Assembly (NCBI RefSeq): GCF_003610555.1
Contig: NZ_RAPQ01000008.1
Coordinates: forward strand, 2,038,490-2,102,489
Length of the DNA stretch: 64,000 bases
Reading direction: 5' to 3'
Source of the DNA: Marinifilum flexuosum
GTDB lineage: Bacteria; Bacteroidota; Bacteroidia; Bacteroidales; Marinifilaceae
The notes under the pieces are model-generated. The model saw only the letters and a list, made by a program, of their open reading frames with translations, did not search any database and was not told where the DNA came from. Positions 43,267 to 51,394 of this stretch are shown one piece after another. The position numbers and the translations under genes were made by a program. Position 1 is the first letter of the stretch. Every line of letters begins with the position of its first letter.

Positions 43267-45405
43267 ATGCATCGACTACTTAAAAGACAAATCAGGAAAT
43301 ATTTATCAGAAGATGAGCAAGAAAAATTTAGAGACTTTCTTGATGTGATCAATGATGCATATGTTGACTTTGATTCTGATATCAAGCAAATTGAAAATAT
43401 TCTTGAAGAAAGTTCACAAGAATTGTTTAATGTAAATCGTGAGCTTAAAAAAAATCTGGAAAGCAAATCAGCTGAGGCTAAAACAACAAGCTCAAGACTA
43501 GAGGCCATTGTTGACAATATTAATGAGGTGATTTTTCAGGCCAATATCGAAGGAGAATGGATGTATTTGAATCCGGCATGGACGAAAATGACTGGCTTTG
43601 ATTTGCTGTCGAGTATTGGTACAAATGTATATGAATTTGTTCACCCTGATGATATTGAGTTGTGCAGGTTGAAACTGAAGTATTTGCTCGAGCATAAAGA
43701 GAAAACCAATCATTTTGAGGTGCGTTTTGTAACCAAGTCGGGCAGTTACAAATGGTGCGAAATCGAAGAGCGATTAATCATAGGAGAAGATGGTAAAGCA
43801 ACGGGATTATCAGGATTTATAAAAGACATTTCGCAACGAAAAAGTTTAGAAGAAGAAAAGAATGAAACTGATGAAAAATTCAGGATGATATTTGAAAAAT
43901 CATCGGTAGCATACCTGATTATTAAAGAATCGAGATTTTTAGATTGTAACCAGGCTTGTCTAGATCTTTTTGGAGTGAAATATCGAAGCAATTTCATTGG
44001 TAAATTTGTAAAAGATTTCTCTCCGGAATTCCAAGCTGATGGCTCTAGGTCATCCGATAAGGCAATGGATTTTATTTACCAAGCCAGAGAAAAGGGCTTC
44101 AATAAATTTGATTGGATTCACATGAAGGAAGATGGAATGGAATTTCCTGTTGAAGTAATTTTGAATCCAGTACAGTTAGCCGAGGGCAATATTCATTTTG
44201 TTGCACTTAATGATCTGTCGGAGCGAAAAAGAGTAGAATCGGAATTGATTGCTGCCAAAGAAAAAGCCGAAGGAGCTACAAAAGCCAAAGCGCAGTTTCT
44301 GTCTACCATGTCGCACGAAATACGTACGCCAATGAATGCTGTAATTGGTGTTACACATTTGTTGTCGGAAAATGACCCGAGAGAAGATCAGTTAAGTAAC
44401 CTGAATATCTTAAAACTGTCGGCCGATAACTTAATGACATTAATCAATGACATTCTGGATTTTAGTAAAATTGAAGCAGGGAAGATTGAATTGGAGAAAA
44501 TCGACTTTAATTTTAGAAATTTCATCAGTAATGTGACTGCTGGATTTTTTATGAAGGCAAAAGAAAAAGACCTGGAATTTATTGTTGAAATTGATCCAAA
44601 GATTCCTGCACATCTTACTGGAGATCCTACTAGATTATCTCAAATTATTACCAATTTGTGTTGTAATGCCATTAAATTTACCGACGAAGGTAGAGTTCTT
44701 TTAAAGGCTGATTTTAAAGGAGGATCAGACGATAAAGTGAATATTCAATTTGAAATTAACGATACGGGAATTGGTATTCCGGCAGACAAAAAAGATCAAA
44801 TTTTCGAATCATTCTCGCAGGCAGATTCCAATACCACAAGATTGTATGGAGGAACCGGATTAGGATTAGCCATTACCGGTAAGTTGATAGAACTGATGCA
44901 GGGTAGCATTGATGTAGAAAGTGAAGCAGGAAAAGGAACCTCTTTCTTTGTGAATGTTAGTTTAAAAATCAGCTTGAAATCCCAACCTAAGCTTAGTTTT
45001 TCTGATAGACACTTTACCGGTTGTGAAAAACTGAAAGGAATGCATGTATTGGTGGCGGAAGATAATCCTATGAATGTATTAATTATAAAACAATTCCTTA
45101 AGAAATGGGATGTTACCTATGATATTGCCAAAAATGGGAAAATTGCTTTTGAAAAAGTTCAGGAAGCCGACTATGATATGGTACTTATGGACTTGCAAAT
45201 GCCAGAAATGGATGGTTATGATGCTTCTGAAAACATTCGAAAACTGGAGGGTGAGAAGTATCAGGAATTGCCGATTATTGCTGTAACAGCATCTGCTTTT
45301 AACGAAATACGAGCCAAAGTAATGAGTGCAGGCATGACCGATTTTGTAACCAAGCCAATAAATCCTGAAGAATTGTATGTGAAGTTGGAGAAGTATGCTA
45401 ATTGA
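43267..45405 (+). CDS. PAS-containing hybrid sensor histidine kinase/response regulator
   Basis: A 712-residue soluble protein with no membrane helix. Order: N-terminal coiled coil (~1-75), PAS1 (~76-195, with VHPDDIELC and FIKDISQRK), PAS2 (~200-325, FVALNDLSERK), HisKA with His350 in FLSTMSHEIRTPMNA, HATPase (~450-565, NAIKFTDEG, DTGIGIP, GGTGLGLAI) and a C-terminal receiver with Asp642 in MDLQMPEMDG. The signal probably comes from the FIST protein encoded 4 bp upstream. No output domain is attached, so a separate phosphotransfer or output protein is needed. Confidence 0.93.
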   Translation: MHRLLKRQIRKYLSEDEQEKFRDFLDVINDAYVDFDSDIKQIENILEESSQELFNVNRELKKNLESKSAEAKTTSSRLEAIVDNINEVIFQANIEGEWMYLNPAWTKMTGFDLLSSIGTNVYEFVHPDDIELCRLKLKYLLEHKEKTNHFEVRFVTKSGSYKWCEIEERLIIGEDGKATGLSGFIKDISQRKSLEEEKNETDEKFRMIFEKSSVAYLIIKESRFLDCNQACLDLFGVKYRSNFIGKFVKDFSPEFQADGSRSSDKAMDFIYQAREKGFNKFDWIHMKEDGMEFPVEVILNPVQLAEGNIHFVALNDLSERKRVESELIAAKEKAEGATKAKAQFLSTMSHEIRTPMNAVIGVTHLLSENDPREDQLSNLNILKLSADNLMTLINDILDFSKIEAGKIELEKIDFNFRNFISNVTAGFFMKAKEKDLEFIVEIDPKIPAHLTGDPTRLSQIITNLCCNAIKFTDEGRVLLKADFKGGSDDKVNIQFEINDTGIGIPADKKDQIFESFSQADSNTTRLYGGTGLGLAITGKLIELMQGSIDVESEAGKGTSFFVNVSLKISLKSQPKLSFSDRHFTGCEKLKGMHVLVAEDNPMNVLIIKQFLKKWDVTYDIAKNGKIAFEKVQEADYDMVLMDLQMPEMDGYDASENIRKLEGEKYQELPIIAVTASAFNEIRAKVMSAGMTDFVTKPINPEELYVKLEKYAN

Positions 45406-45690
45406 AGTTCCAAGTTTCAAGTCTCAAGCCTATTAAGAGTTTCATCGCTTTGTGAAGTGTAGATGTATATTTGTTTGGTTCGGACTGAGGTAGGGGCATG
45501 GGAAGGACAAATCGCTTAACCGTAGAATAAATTTTTAGTAAGACGGAGAAGCTGAGAACTTGTTCGAAGATCACTCCGCCGCACTTAAATTTTTCAAGTA
45601 GAAGAGGTTTGGGCTTACTCCCCCTAGATTCTTTGCTTACTTTCTGATCAATGCAGAAAGTAAGAGCCATGCGGCTTAAGCAAATTAAAG
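45406..45690. repeat. Repeat-derived intergenic sequence
   Basis: Directly behind the hybrid kinase gene lies non-coding sequence with dispersed-repeat character: a caagtttcaagtctcaag run, then a small inverted repeat cttactttctgatc..gcagaaagtaag (45634-45663). A minus-strand frame is open for 90 codons through it but has no start context or recognisable domain. I read it as a degenerate dispersed repeat, not a gene. Confidence 0.45.
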
Positions 45691-45906
45691 TTAAACTATA
45701 GAATTATTGTTTTCAAATAGTAATCGATTTAGTTACATACTATATTCCATATAGAACCAAAAATATAATCAAAAACACACCTTTCTGGCTGTAGCCATCT
45801 TCCCTAAGAGGGAAGAATTTCTAAATTAAGCTAATTATACATCCAAAAGCTAAATCCAATTTGTCGAAACCTTATTCTTTTGGGAATTTACTCTAAAAAT
45901 TTGTAG
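45691..45906. other. Intergenic region with small hairpin
   Basis: AT-rich, without ORF. A short hairpin cttccct / agggaag (45799-45815) resembles the hairpins in the repeats at 49.5-51.5 kb. No clean terminator was found for the two flanking genes. Confidence 0.4.
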
Positions 45907-46713
45907 CTAAATTAGAACCCAATCCTTCAAATCCATCATGATACACTGATTGGATAAATTTTTCTGTTCTAAAAAGGGATATTTAATTTCTGATAGGTAC
46001 AAACCCTGTGGATATGCCAAATTCAATGGGGAAGGCGTAATTTGTTGGCTCAATTGCTGTTCAAATTCCTCTACGCTCATTTTACCTTGTCCAAGCTCAA
46101 GCAGTTGATGAACAATGATTCGAATCATTCCTTTTAAAAAGCGATTGGCGGTAATCTCGAATCGCAATGAGCCCCCATCAGCACTCTTGTAAATTTGCGC
46201 CTTGCTTACCTTGCAAATGGTATGATTGTGTCGATCGGGCGTTTTACAGAAGGCACGAAAATCTTTTTCGCCAATCAAATGTTGGGCAGCCAATTGCATT
46301 TTTTCACTGTTCAAATCAAGAGAATAAAGTGAACTGATATCGCTCAAATACGGATTCTTACTGGTGTGAATAAAATAATTGTAAGTACGCTCACTGGCGC
46401 TGTGCTGTGCATGATTTTGTGGCTCAACCAACTGAAAATCGAAAACAGAAATATCGGGCGGAAGCATTCGGTTAATGGCAAACAATAGATTCTCATCAAT
46501 CTGGTGACTCACATCGATATGGAAATAATATTGCGATGCATGAACCCCCGCATCGGTTCTGCCACAACCCATGCAGTGTATTTTTTCCTTCAGAAACTTG
46601 CTCAAAACATCCTCAATGCTTTCCTGCACACTTGTGGCGTTAATCTGCTTTTGCCAACCTCTGTAATTGCTGCCTTTGTAGGCGATATGAAAAAAATACC
46701 TGTATTTCGACAT
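45907..46713 (-). CDS. truA: tRNA pseudouridine(38-40) synthase
   Basis: A 268-residue TruA-family enzyme. The catalytic motif MGCGRTDAGVHASQYYF contains the conserved Asp in GRTDAGVHA. N-terminal FFHIAYKGSNYRGWQKQ, the ASERTYNYFI segment and the C-terminal RFLKGMIRIIVHQLLELG are all family signatures. It isomerises uridines in the tRNA anticodon stem-loop. Stand-alone gene on the minus strand, next to the accessory region. Confidence 0.95.
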   Translation of the reverse strand: MSKYRYFFHIAYKGSNYRGWQKQINATSVQESIEDVLSKFLKEKIHCMGCGRTDAGVHASQYYFHIDVSHQIDENLLFAINRMLPPDISVFDFQLVEPQNHAQHSASERTYNYFIHTSKNPYLSDISSLYSLDLNSEKMQLAAQHLIGEKDFRAFCKTPDRHNHTICKVSKAQIYKSADGGSLRFEITANRFLKGMIRIIVHQLLELGQGKMSVEEFEQQLSQQITPSPLNLAYPQGLYLSEIKYPFLEQKNLSNQCIMMDLKDWVLI

Positions 46714-47086
46714 GAACTTTAGTTTGGGAGCAAAGGTAGAAATTATTTGATGGAAAGGTGGGAGTCTATTTTAATGCATGGCTAAAAAAAATATGAGACA
46801 GAGTGACAGGTTTGTTTTTGATTTGGAAAGAGAAACCCTTGGCTGTTTTGTAATGCTTAAGGGAGATATTTATCTATCATAGATTTTAATAGTTGTGGAT
46901 TTGGATTTATTATTAAGTTAGTAATATGTGGTGATTGCAATGATTGAGAGGTGAATTTAAATGAGATAAATCTCTAAATGAATTTTGGTATAATTCATAA
47001 AATAAGGATGATAGGGTGTTTATGCTTGTGTTTTTGTTGATTTTACTAATTGTTTAAGGATGTGAATCAATAAAAACAATTATTTC
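46714..47086. other. Intergenic region upstream of the DUF6261 copy B promoter
   Basis: About 370 bp of AT-rich sequence after the truA start. No ORF, hairpin or repeat stands out. The truA promoter should lie in its first part. Confidence 0.4.
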
Positions 47087-47117
47087 TTTGTTAAGTAAAA
47101 ATATTAATATAAATTTG
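47087..47117 (+). promoter_or_regulatory. Bacteroidota-type promoter for the hairpin array and DUF6261 copy B
   Basis: TTTG at 47087-47090 and TAAATTTG at 47110-47117 are separated by exactly 19 bp, a full match to the Bacteroidota TTTG-N19-TAnnTTTG promoter. Transcription would begin near 47124, before the hairpin array, placing the whole array in a ~350-nt leader of the DUF6261 mRNA. Confidence 0.75.
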
Positions 47118-47159
47118 ATAGAGTGTGATGGGAAAATGGGGAAGTTGGTATTGGAACAA

Positions 47160-47387
47160 TTATCATTTAATGAAAGCAAAATATTTTTTTGAAGCGTTAT
47201 CATTTAATGAAAGTATGAAAGATGGAACTTTTGCTCTTTCATTGTTTAATGAAAGCATGAAAGGTGGAACTTTTACTCTTTCATCGTTTAATGAAAGCAT
47301 GAAAGGTTGAACTTTTGCTCTTTCATCATTTAATGAAAGCATGAAAGGTTGAACTTTTGCTCTTTCATCGTTTAATGAAAGCTTACA
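47160..47387 (+). repeat. Tandem 42-bp hairpin array (array 2)
   Basis: The word tttaatgaaag occurs at 47166, 47203, 47245, 47287, 47329 and 47371; the last four steps are exactly 42 bp and the first is 37. Each full unit (starting 47236, 47278, 47320) is ctttcat, a 6-nt loop, atgaaag, c, atgaaag, then a 14-nt linker, so it offers two alternative hairpins: ctttcat with either atgaaag. Sequence is unrelated to array 1, but period, dyad design and position upstream of a DUF6261 gene are the same. A frame with 14-residue repeats (47128-47310) is open through the first units, then hits TGA in the later ones. Confidence 0.9.
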
Positions 47388-47471
47388 AGTTGTTTTCGGA
47401 AATAATGGGAGTTGGAAATTCAGAGACTTAAATTTTAATAATCAATATAACTAACACTTAAAACAAAGACT

Positions 47472-48206
47472 ATGAAATTGATTAAAAAAATTAAAACCAA
47501 CATTCGTAATAACGATGCTAGTGCATTGGTAAGAGTAATTATAGATGCATTTGCACAGAACGACTGGACTACCGATACTTACTTAATAGCTCTGATCGCA
47601 AAAATTAGTGAGTATAGTACCTCATTAACAGAGGCTCTAAAACGTTTAATTGCTTACTCGCAACTGGCCGAAAAAGATCGTGTTCGCGATTTGAAAATTC
47701 GATCCTTATTTAAATTGGTTGAAGGGTATACTCATATTCCGGTAGCCGAGGTAAAGGAAGCTGCTTTGGTGGTTTATAGAATTTTAGAAAATTACGGTAT
47801 GGGTATTCAGGATGAGAACAACGATGCAGAAACAGCTGAGGTAAGATCGATGCTTAAAGATTTAGGTAAAGAGGATGTTGTAGCCGCAATTGCCAAACTG
47901 CAAGGTGTGGGTGAAATTATTACTGCCTTAACTGCGGCTGAAGATGATTTTGAATCCATTAAACTACAGCAAGCCGAAGGCGAAGGAGCCAAGCAAGATT
48001 TGGCAACAGCCAGTAAGCTAAAGAAATTAGCTGTAAAAGAAATAAACGACAATTTGGTAGGCTATATGAATACCATGGCAAAGGCAAAACCAGATACTTA
48101 CAAGGCAACAGCTCAAACTATTGCTCATTTAATAGATGAAAGCAATGAATTGATAAAACGCCGCCGTACAGAAAGTGAGGCCGAGGCGGATGCCGAAGTG
48201 ATTTAG
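47472..48206 (+). CDS. DUF6261 family protein (copy B)
   Basis: A 244-residue all-helical cytoplasmic protein. It shares with copy A the pattern EKDRVRDLKIRSLFKLVEGY, then EVKEAALVVYRILENYGMGI, NDAETAEVRSMLKDLG, and an acidic tail (TESEAEADAEV). Overall identity by eye is low, so the two are old paralogues, not a recent duplication. Function is unknown to me. It is preceded by a promoter and hairpin array in its predicted leader and ends at its own terminator, so the SIR2-like gene downstream is probably transcribed separately. Confidence 0.8.
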   Translation: MKLIKKIKTNIRNNDASALVRVIIDAFAQNDWTTDTYLIALIAKISEYSTSLTEALKRLIAYSQLAEKDRVRDLKIRSLFKLVEGYTHIPVAEVKEAALVVYRILENYGMGIQDENNDAETAEVRSMLKDLGKEDVVAAIAKLQGVGEIITALTAAEDDFESIKLQQAEGEGAKQDLATASKLKKLAVKEINDNLVGYMNTMAKAKPDTYKATAQTIAHLIDESNELIKRRRTESEAEADAEVI

Positions 48207-48222
48207 ATTTAGAATAGCGATG

Positions 48223-48255
48223 CAAAAGCTTCTACTTGGTGGGGGCTTTTGTTTT
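48223..48255 (+). terminator. Rho-independent terminator of DUF6261 copy B
   Basis: Arms caaaagc (48223-48229) and gcttttg (48245-48251) with a 15-nt loop, then a T-rich tail. Moderately strong; some read-through to the SIR2-like gene is possible. Confidence 0.7.
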
Positions 48256-48298
48256 GAGAAAGATACAACTGAAATAAGAACAATTTGTACAAAACATT

Positions 48299-49354
48299 AT
48301 GACAGGTTTAAAAAGAGAAGATAGAATTAATACTGTTTATGGAGGTGGAGGTCATGTTGTGATACTAGGTGCAGGAGCAAGTATTGCCTCGACTTTAAGA
48401 AACCCTGAATTAAGTGGAAAGAAATTACCTTCAATGGATAATTTCATTGAATTAGTTGGGTTGGAGGATATTTTAGAGTCCATTGATGATCGTTTCAAAG
48501 CAAAGAATTTTGAAACTCTCTATAGTAACCTTCATAGAGATGATCCTAATTCAACCGCAATTAAGGAGATTGAGAGAAGAGTAATTAGTTACTTTAAAGA
48601 TATGAGGTTGCCTGAAGAACCGACTATTTATGATCTTCTTGTGTTGTCTTTAAGACCCAGAGATCTAATTGCAACTTTTAATTGGGATCCATTTCTTTAT
48701 CAGGCTTTTTGCAGAAATAGTAAGTTTACAAAAGACTTACCTCTTATGTCTTTTTTACATGGGAATGTATCAATTGGATATAGTTATGAAGATAAGCGTT
48801 GTGGACTCGCAGGAATGTATATGAGAAGAGATGGAGGTTTCTTTGAACCAACAAAACTCTTGTACCCAGTTCATGAAAAGAATTATAATCAAGATGAATT
48901 TATTTCTACTGAGTGGGATCGTTTGAAATTTTGGTTAGGTGAAAAATCTACGAAATTGGTAACAGTGTTCGGTTATGGTGCTCCAGAGTCGGATGTTGAA
49001 GCAGTAAGATTACTAGATGAAGCTTATGGTGGTAAAGATGCAAGAAATATGGAACAATTTGAAGTAATTGATGTGCAAGATGAAGATGTTGTTGTTAATA
49101 GGTGGGATAAATTTATTCATTCTCACCATTATGATTATGCGACTAGTTATTTTGAATCATCTTTAGCCCGTAACCCTCGAAGAACAAGTGAAAACTATTT
49201 TCAACATGTGTTACCTACAACAATTGCTGAAGCATTTAGTGAATCTAATCCTATTCCATCAGATTTCTCAACTATGAAAGAACTTTGGGAATGGCATAGG
49301 CCATTAATTGAAGCTGAAGAAAAGTGGAAGGAAAAACAACTTATGAATAAATAG
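48299..49354 (+). CDS. SIR2-like domain protein, putative NADase/defence protein
   Basis: A 351-residue soluble protein with the SIR2-like Rossmann pattern: VVILGAGASIAS (GAGAS, residues 24-28), DLIATFNWDPFLYQAF (N128, D130) and FLHGN (His154), followed by VTVFGYGAPESDVEAV (~222-235). In sirtuins and in ThsA/DSR-type defence proteins the equivalent Asn, Asp and His act in NAD+ binding and cleavage. No zinc ribbon or second effector domain is present, so it is a single-domain form. It lies 92 bp after DUF6261 copy B and before a large non-coding repeat block. An NADase or antiphage role is inferred from motif and context only. Confidence 0.75.
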   Translation: MTGLKREDRINTVYGGGGHVVILGAGASIASTLRNPELSGKKLPSMDNFIELVGLEDILESIDDRFKAKNFETLYSNLHRDDPNSTAIKEIERRVISYFKDMRLPEEPTIYDLLVLSLRPRDLIATFNWDPFLYQAFCRNSKFTKDLPLMSFLHGNVSIGYSYEDKRCGLAGMYMRRDGGFFEPTKLLYPVHEKNYNQDEFISTEWDRLKFWLGEKSTKLVTVFGYGAPESDVEAVRLLDEAYGGKDARNMEQFEVIDVQDEDVVVNRWDKFIHSHHYDYATSYFESSLARNPRRTSENYFQHVLPTTIAEAFSESNPIPSDFSTMKELWEWHRPLIEAEEKWKEKQLMNK

Positions 49355-49620
49355 TAATAACTTTTACCAAAGAAAAATCCCGAACCTACCAAAGTTCGGG
49401 ATTTTCTCTAACCACTATTTACTAACCTAAAATCTAATCTATGAAAAAACTTCTCTGTTTTTGTACATTACAAATGTAGGTTAGAAGAGTGCTAAATGGA
49501 TTGAATAAAAGTTAATGAAACTTAAAAGTGGGGGTGAGAGTTTGTGCTGCACCCTTTTTTCTGTCGGCACTTCCTCTAAGCGTGGAAGAACTTAAAATCA
49601 AAGGACAGTACTAGTGTTGC

Positions 49621-49767
49621 GGTGCGCTGCACCTTATTTAAAATTCTAATGTGTGGTTCTATAAATATTTCGCAGCTCTGCTGCTTTATCCTTAAATAAA
49701 TTCAGGTGCGTAGTACCGGAATATTTATAGAAAAATTAGAATGAGATGAAAAAAAGGTGTAGTGTAC
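49621..49767. repeat. 147-bp multi-hairpin palindromic element, copy 1
   Basis: Bounded by 13-bp imperfect palindromes ggtgcgctgcacc (49621-49633) and ggtgtagtgtacc (49755-49767). Inside, attctaat...ttctataaatatt pairs with aatatttatagaa...attagaat, a long stem enclosing gcagctctgctgc and a third GGTGC..GTACC palindrome. Confidence 0.85.
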
Positions 49768-50128
49768 CGATATATTTGTTTTTTATAAATGCTTTGCTTG
49801 AGTTGTATTGTAGTCAAGGGGTGACTGATTTGCAAGATGTAAATAGTCACCCTTTGACTTTTCTTGGAATACCGCCAAAGAAAAATCCCGAACCTGTTCA
49901 AAGTTCGGGATTTTCTCTAACCACTATTTACTAACCTAAATCTAACCTATGAAAAAACTTCTCTGTTTTGTATGTTACAAATGTAGGGTAGAAGAATGCT
50001 AAATGCATTGAATAAAAGTTAATGAAACTTAAAAGTGGGAGTGAGAGTTTGTTTTGCACCCCTTCGCCTGTCGGCACTTCCCCTATAAGGGGAAGATCTT
50101 ATAAATTAAAGGACAGTACTAGTGTTGC

Positions 50129-50275
50129 GGTGGGCTGTACCTTGTTTAAAATTCTAATGTGTGGTTCTATAAATATTTCGCCGCTCTGCAGCTTTATTCT
50201 TAAAGAAATTCAGGTACGGAGTACCGTAATATTTATAGAAAAATTAGAATGAAGTGAAAAAAGGTACGGCGTACC
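50129..50275. repeat. 147-bp multi-hairpin palindromic element, copy 2
   Basis: Same architecture as the copy at 49621, ending in ggtacggcgtacc (50263-50275). The inner hairpin reads gccgctctgcagc, weaker than in copy 1. Confidence 0.85.
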
Positions 50276-50569
50276 GATATATTAGTTTTTTATAAATGCT
50301 TTGCTTGAGTTGTATTGTAGTCAAGGGGTGACTGATTTGCAAGATGTAAATAGTCACCCTTTGACTTTTCTTGGAATACCGCCAAAGAAAAATCCCGAAC
50401 CTTATAAAAGTTCGGGATTTTCTCTAACCACTATTTACTAACCTAAATCTAACCTATGAAAAAACATCTCTGTTTTGTACATTACAAATGTAGGGTAGAA
50501 GAGTGCTAAATGCATTGAATAAAAGTTAATGAAACTTAAAAGTGATTAGAATATTGTGATTCATATCAC

Positions 50570-50715
50570 GGTGCGCTGCACCTTGTTTAAAATTCTAATG
50601 TGTGGTTCTATAAATATTTCGCCGCTCTGCAGCTTTATTCTTAAATAAATTTAGGTGCGGAGTACCTGAATATTTATAGAAAAATTGGAATGAAATGAAA
50701 AGGGTACAGCGTACC
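50570..50715. repeat. 146-bp multi-hairpin palindromic element, copy 3
   Basis: Starts ggtgcgctgcacc (50570-50582), ends ggtacagcgtacc (50703-50715). Its left flank tattgtgattcatatca is shared with copy 4 but not with copies 1-2, where the left flank is ggacagtactagtgttgc. Confidence 0.85.
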
Positions 50716-50977
50716 GTAATATTTGGTTTGTATGAACGCTGCAACAACTATTTCTATTTCTCCCAGCTTTAGCTGAGGACAGAATATTATCAAAGAAAAA
50801 TCCCGAACCTATTAAAAGTTCGGGATTTTCTCTAACCACTATTTACTAACCTAAATCTAATCTATGAAAAAACTTCTCTGTTTTGTATGCTACAAATGTA
50901 GGGTAGAAGAGTGCTAAATGGATTGAATAAAAGTTAATGAAACTTAAAAGTGATTAGAATATTGTGATTCATATCAC

Positions 50978-51098
50978 GGTGCGCTGCACCTTGTTTAAAA
51001 TTCTAATGCGTGGCTCTATAAATATTTCGCAGCTCTGCTGCTTTATTCATAAAGCAATTTAGGTACGGAGTGCCGGAATGTTTATAGAAAAATTGCAT
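50978..51098. repeat. Multi-hairpin palindromic element, copy 4, 3'-truncated
   Basis: Left palindrome ggtgcgctgcacc at 50978-50990 and the long stem are present, with point changes (aatgcgtggctct; ggaatgtttatag). The terminal GGTAC..GTACC palindrome is missing; similarity stops near 51098. Confidence 0.8.
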
Positions 51099-51147
51099 CA
51101 AGAAATTCAATAAAAAATAATCAACAGTCTAATTTTCAAGTTAAGTT

Positions 51148-51190
51148 TTCCCCTGCTAGGGGAAGTGCCGACAGGCAAAAGGGTGGAGGA
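51148..51190 (-). repeat. Inverted copy of the cctgtcggcacttccc hairpin element
   Basis: Reads on the minus strand as accctttt-gcctgtcggcac followed by a cttcccctagcaggggaa hairpin. Plus-strand copies lie at ~49541-49590, 50049-50095 and 51411-51453. The inverted copy and the one at 51411 bracket the fifth tandem repeat core. Confidence 0.75.
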
Positions 51191-51394
51191 AACCCATATC
51201 AAATTCAATAAAATTAGAATCTAATTGTTACCAAAGAAAAATCCCGAACTTTTTAAGATTCGGGATTTTCTCTAACCACTATTTACTAACCTAAATCTAA
51301 TTCTATGAAAAAACTTCTCTGTTTTTGTACATTACAAATGTAGGGTAGAATTGTGCTAAATGCTTTAAACAAAAGTTAATGAAGCTTAAAAGTG

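Larger units (their letters stand above)
49366..51394. repeat. Five tandem copies of a ~162-bp terminator-containing repeat
   Basis: A ~162-bp core recurs at 49367-49530, 49875-50037, 50382-50544, 50791-50952 and 51231-51394, with starts 508, 507, 409 and 440 bp apart. Each core has a terminator hairpin (aaaaatcccgaac / gttcgggatttt), then ctctaaccactatttacta and a micro-ORF-like stretch beginning atgaaaaaacttctctg, and ends gaaacttaaaagtg. Spacers hold a 147-bp palindromic element and a cctgtcggcacttccc element. Short frames inside differ between copies, so coding is unlikely. It fills the 2.4 kb between the SIR2-like and C69 peptidase genes. Confidence 0.9.

Noticed and set aside
45398-45670. 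90-codon minus-strand gene behind the hybrid kinase
   Set aside because: It overlaps repeat-like sequence, begins without promoter context and shows no domain; read as degenerate repeat.
47160-47387. CRISPR array
   Set aside because: The 42-bp period has no variable spacer; the whole unit is repeated.
49746-49934. Short ORFs within the 49.4-51.6 kb repeats
   Set aside because: Frames differ between repeat copies and run through terminator hairpins.
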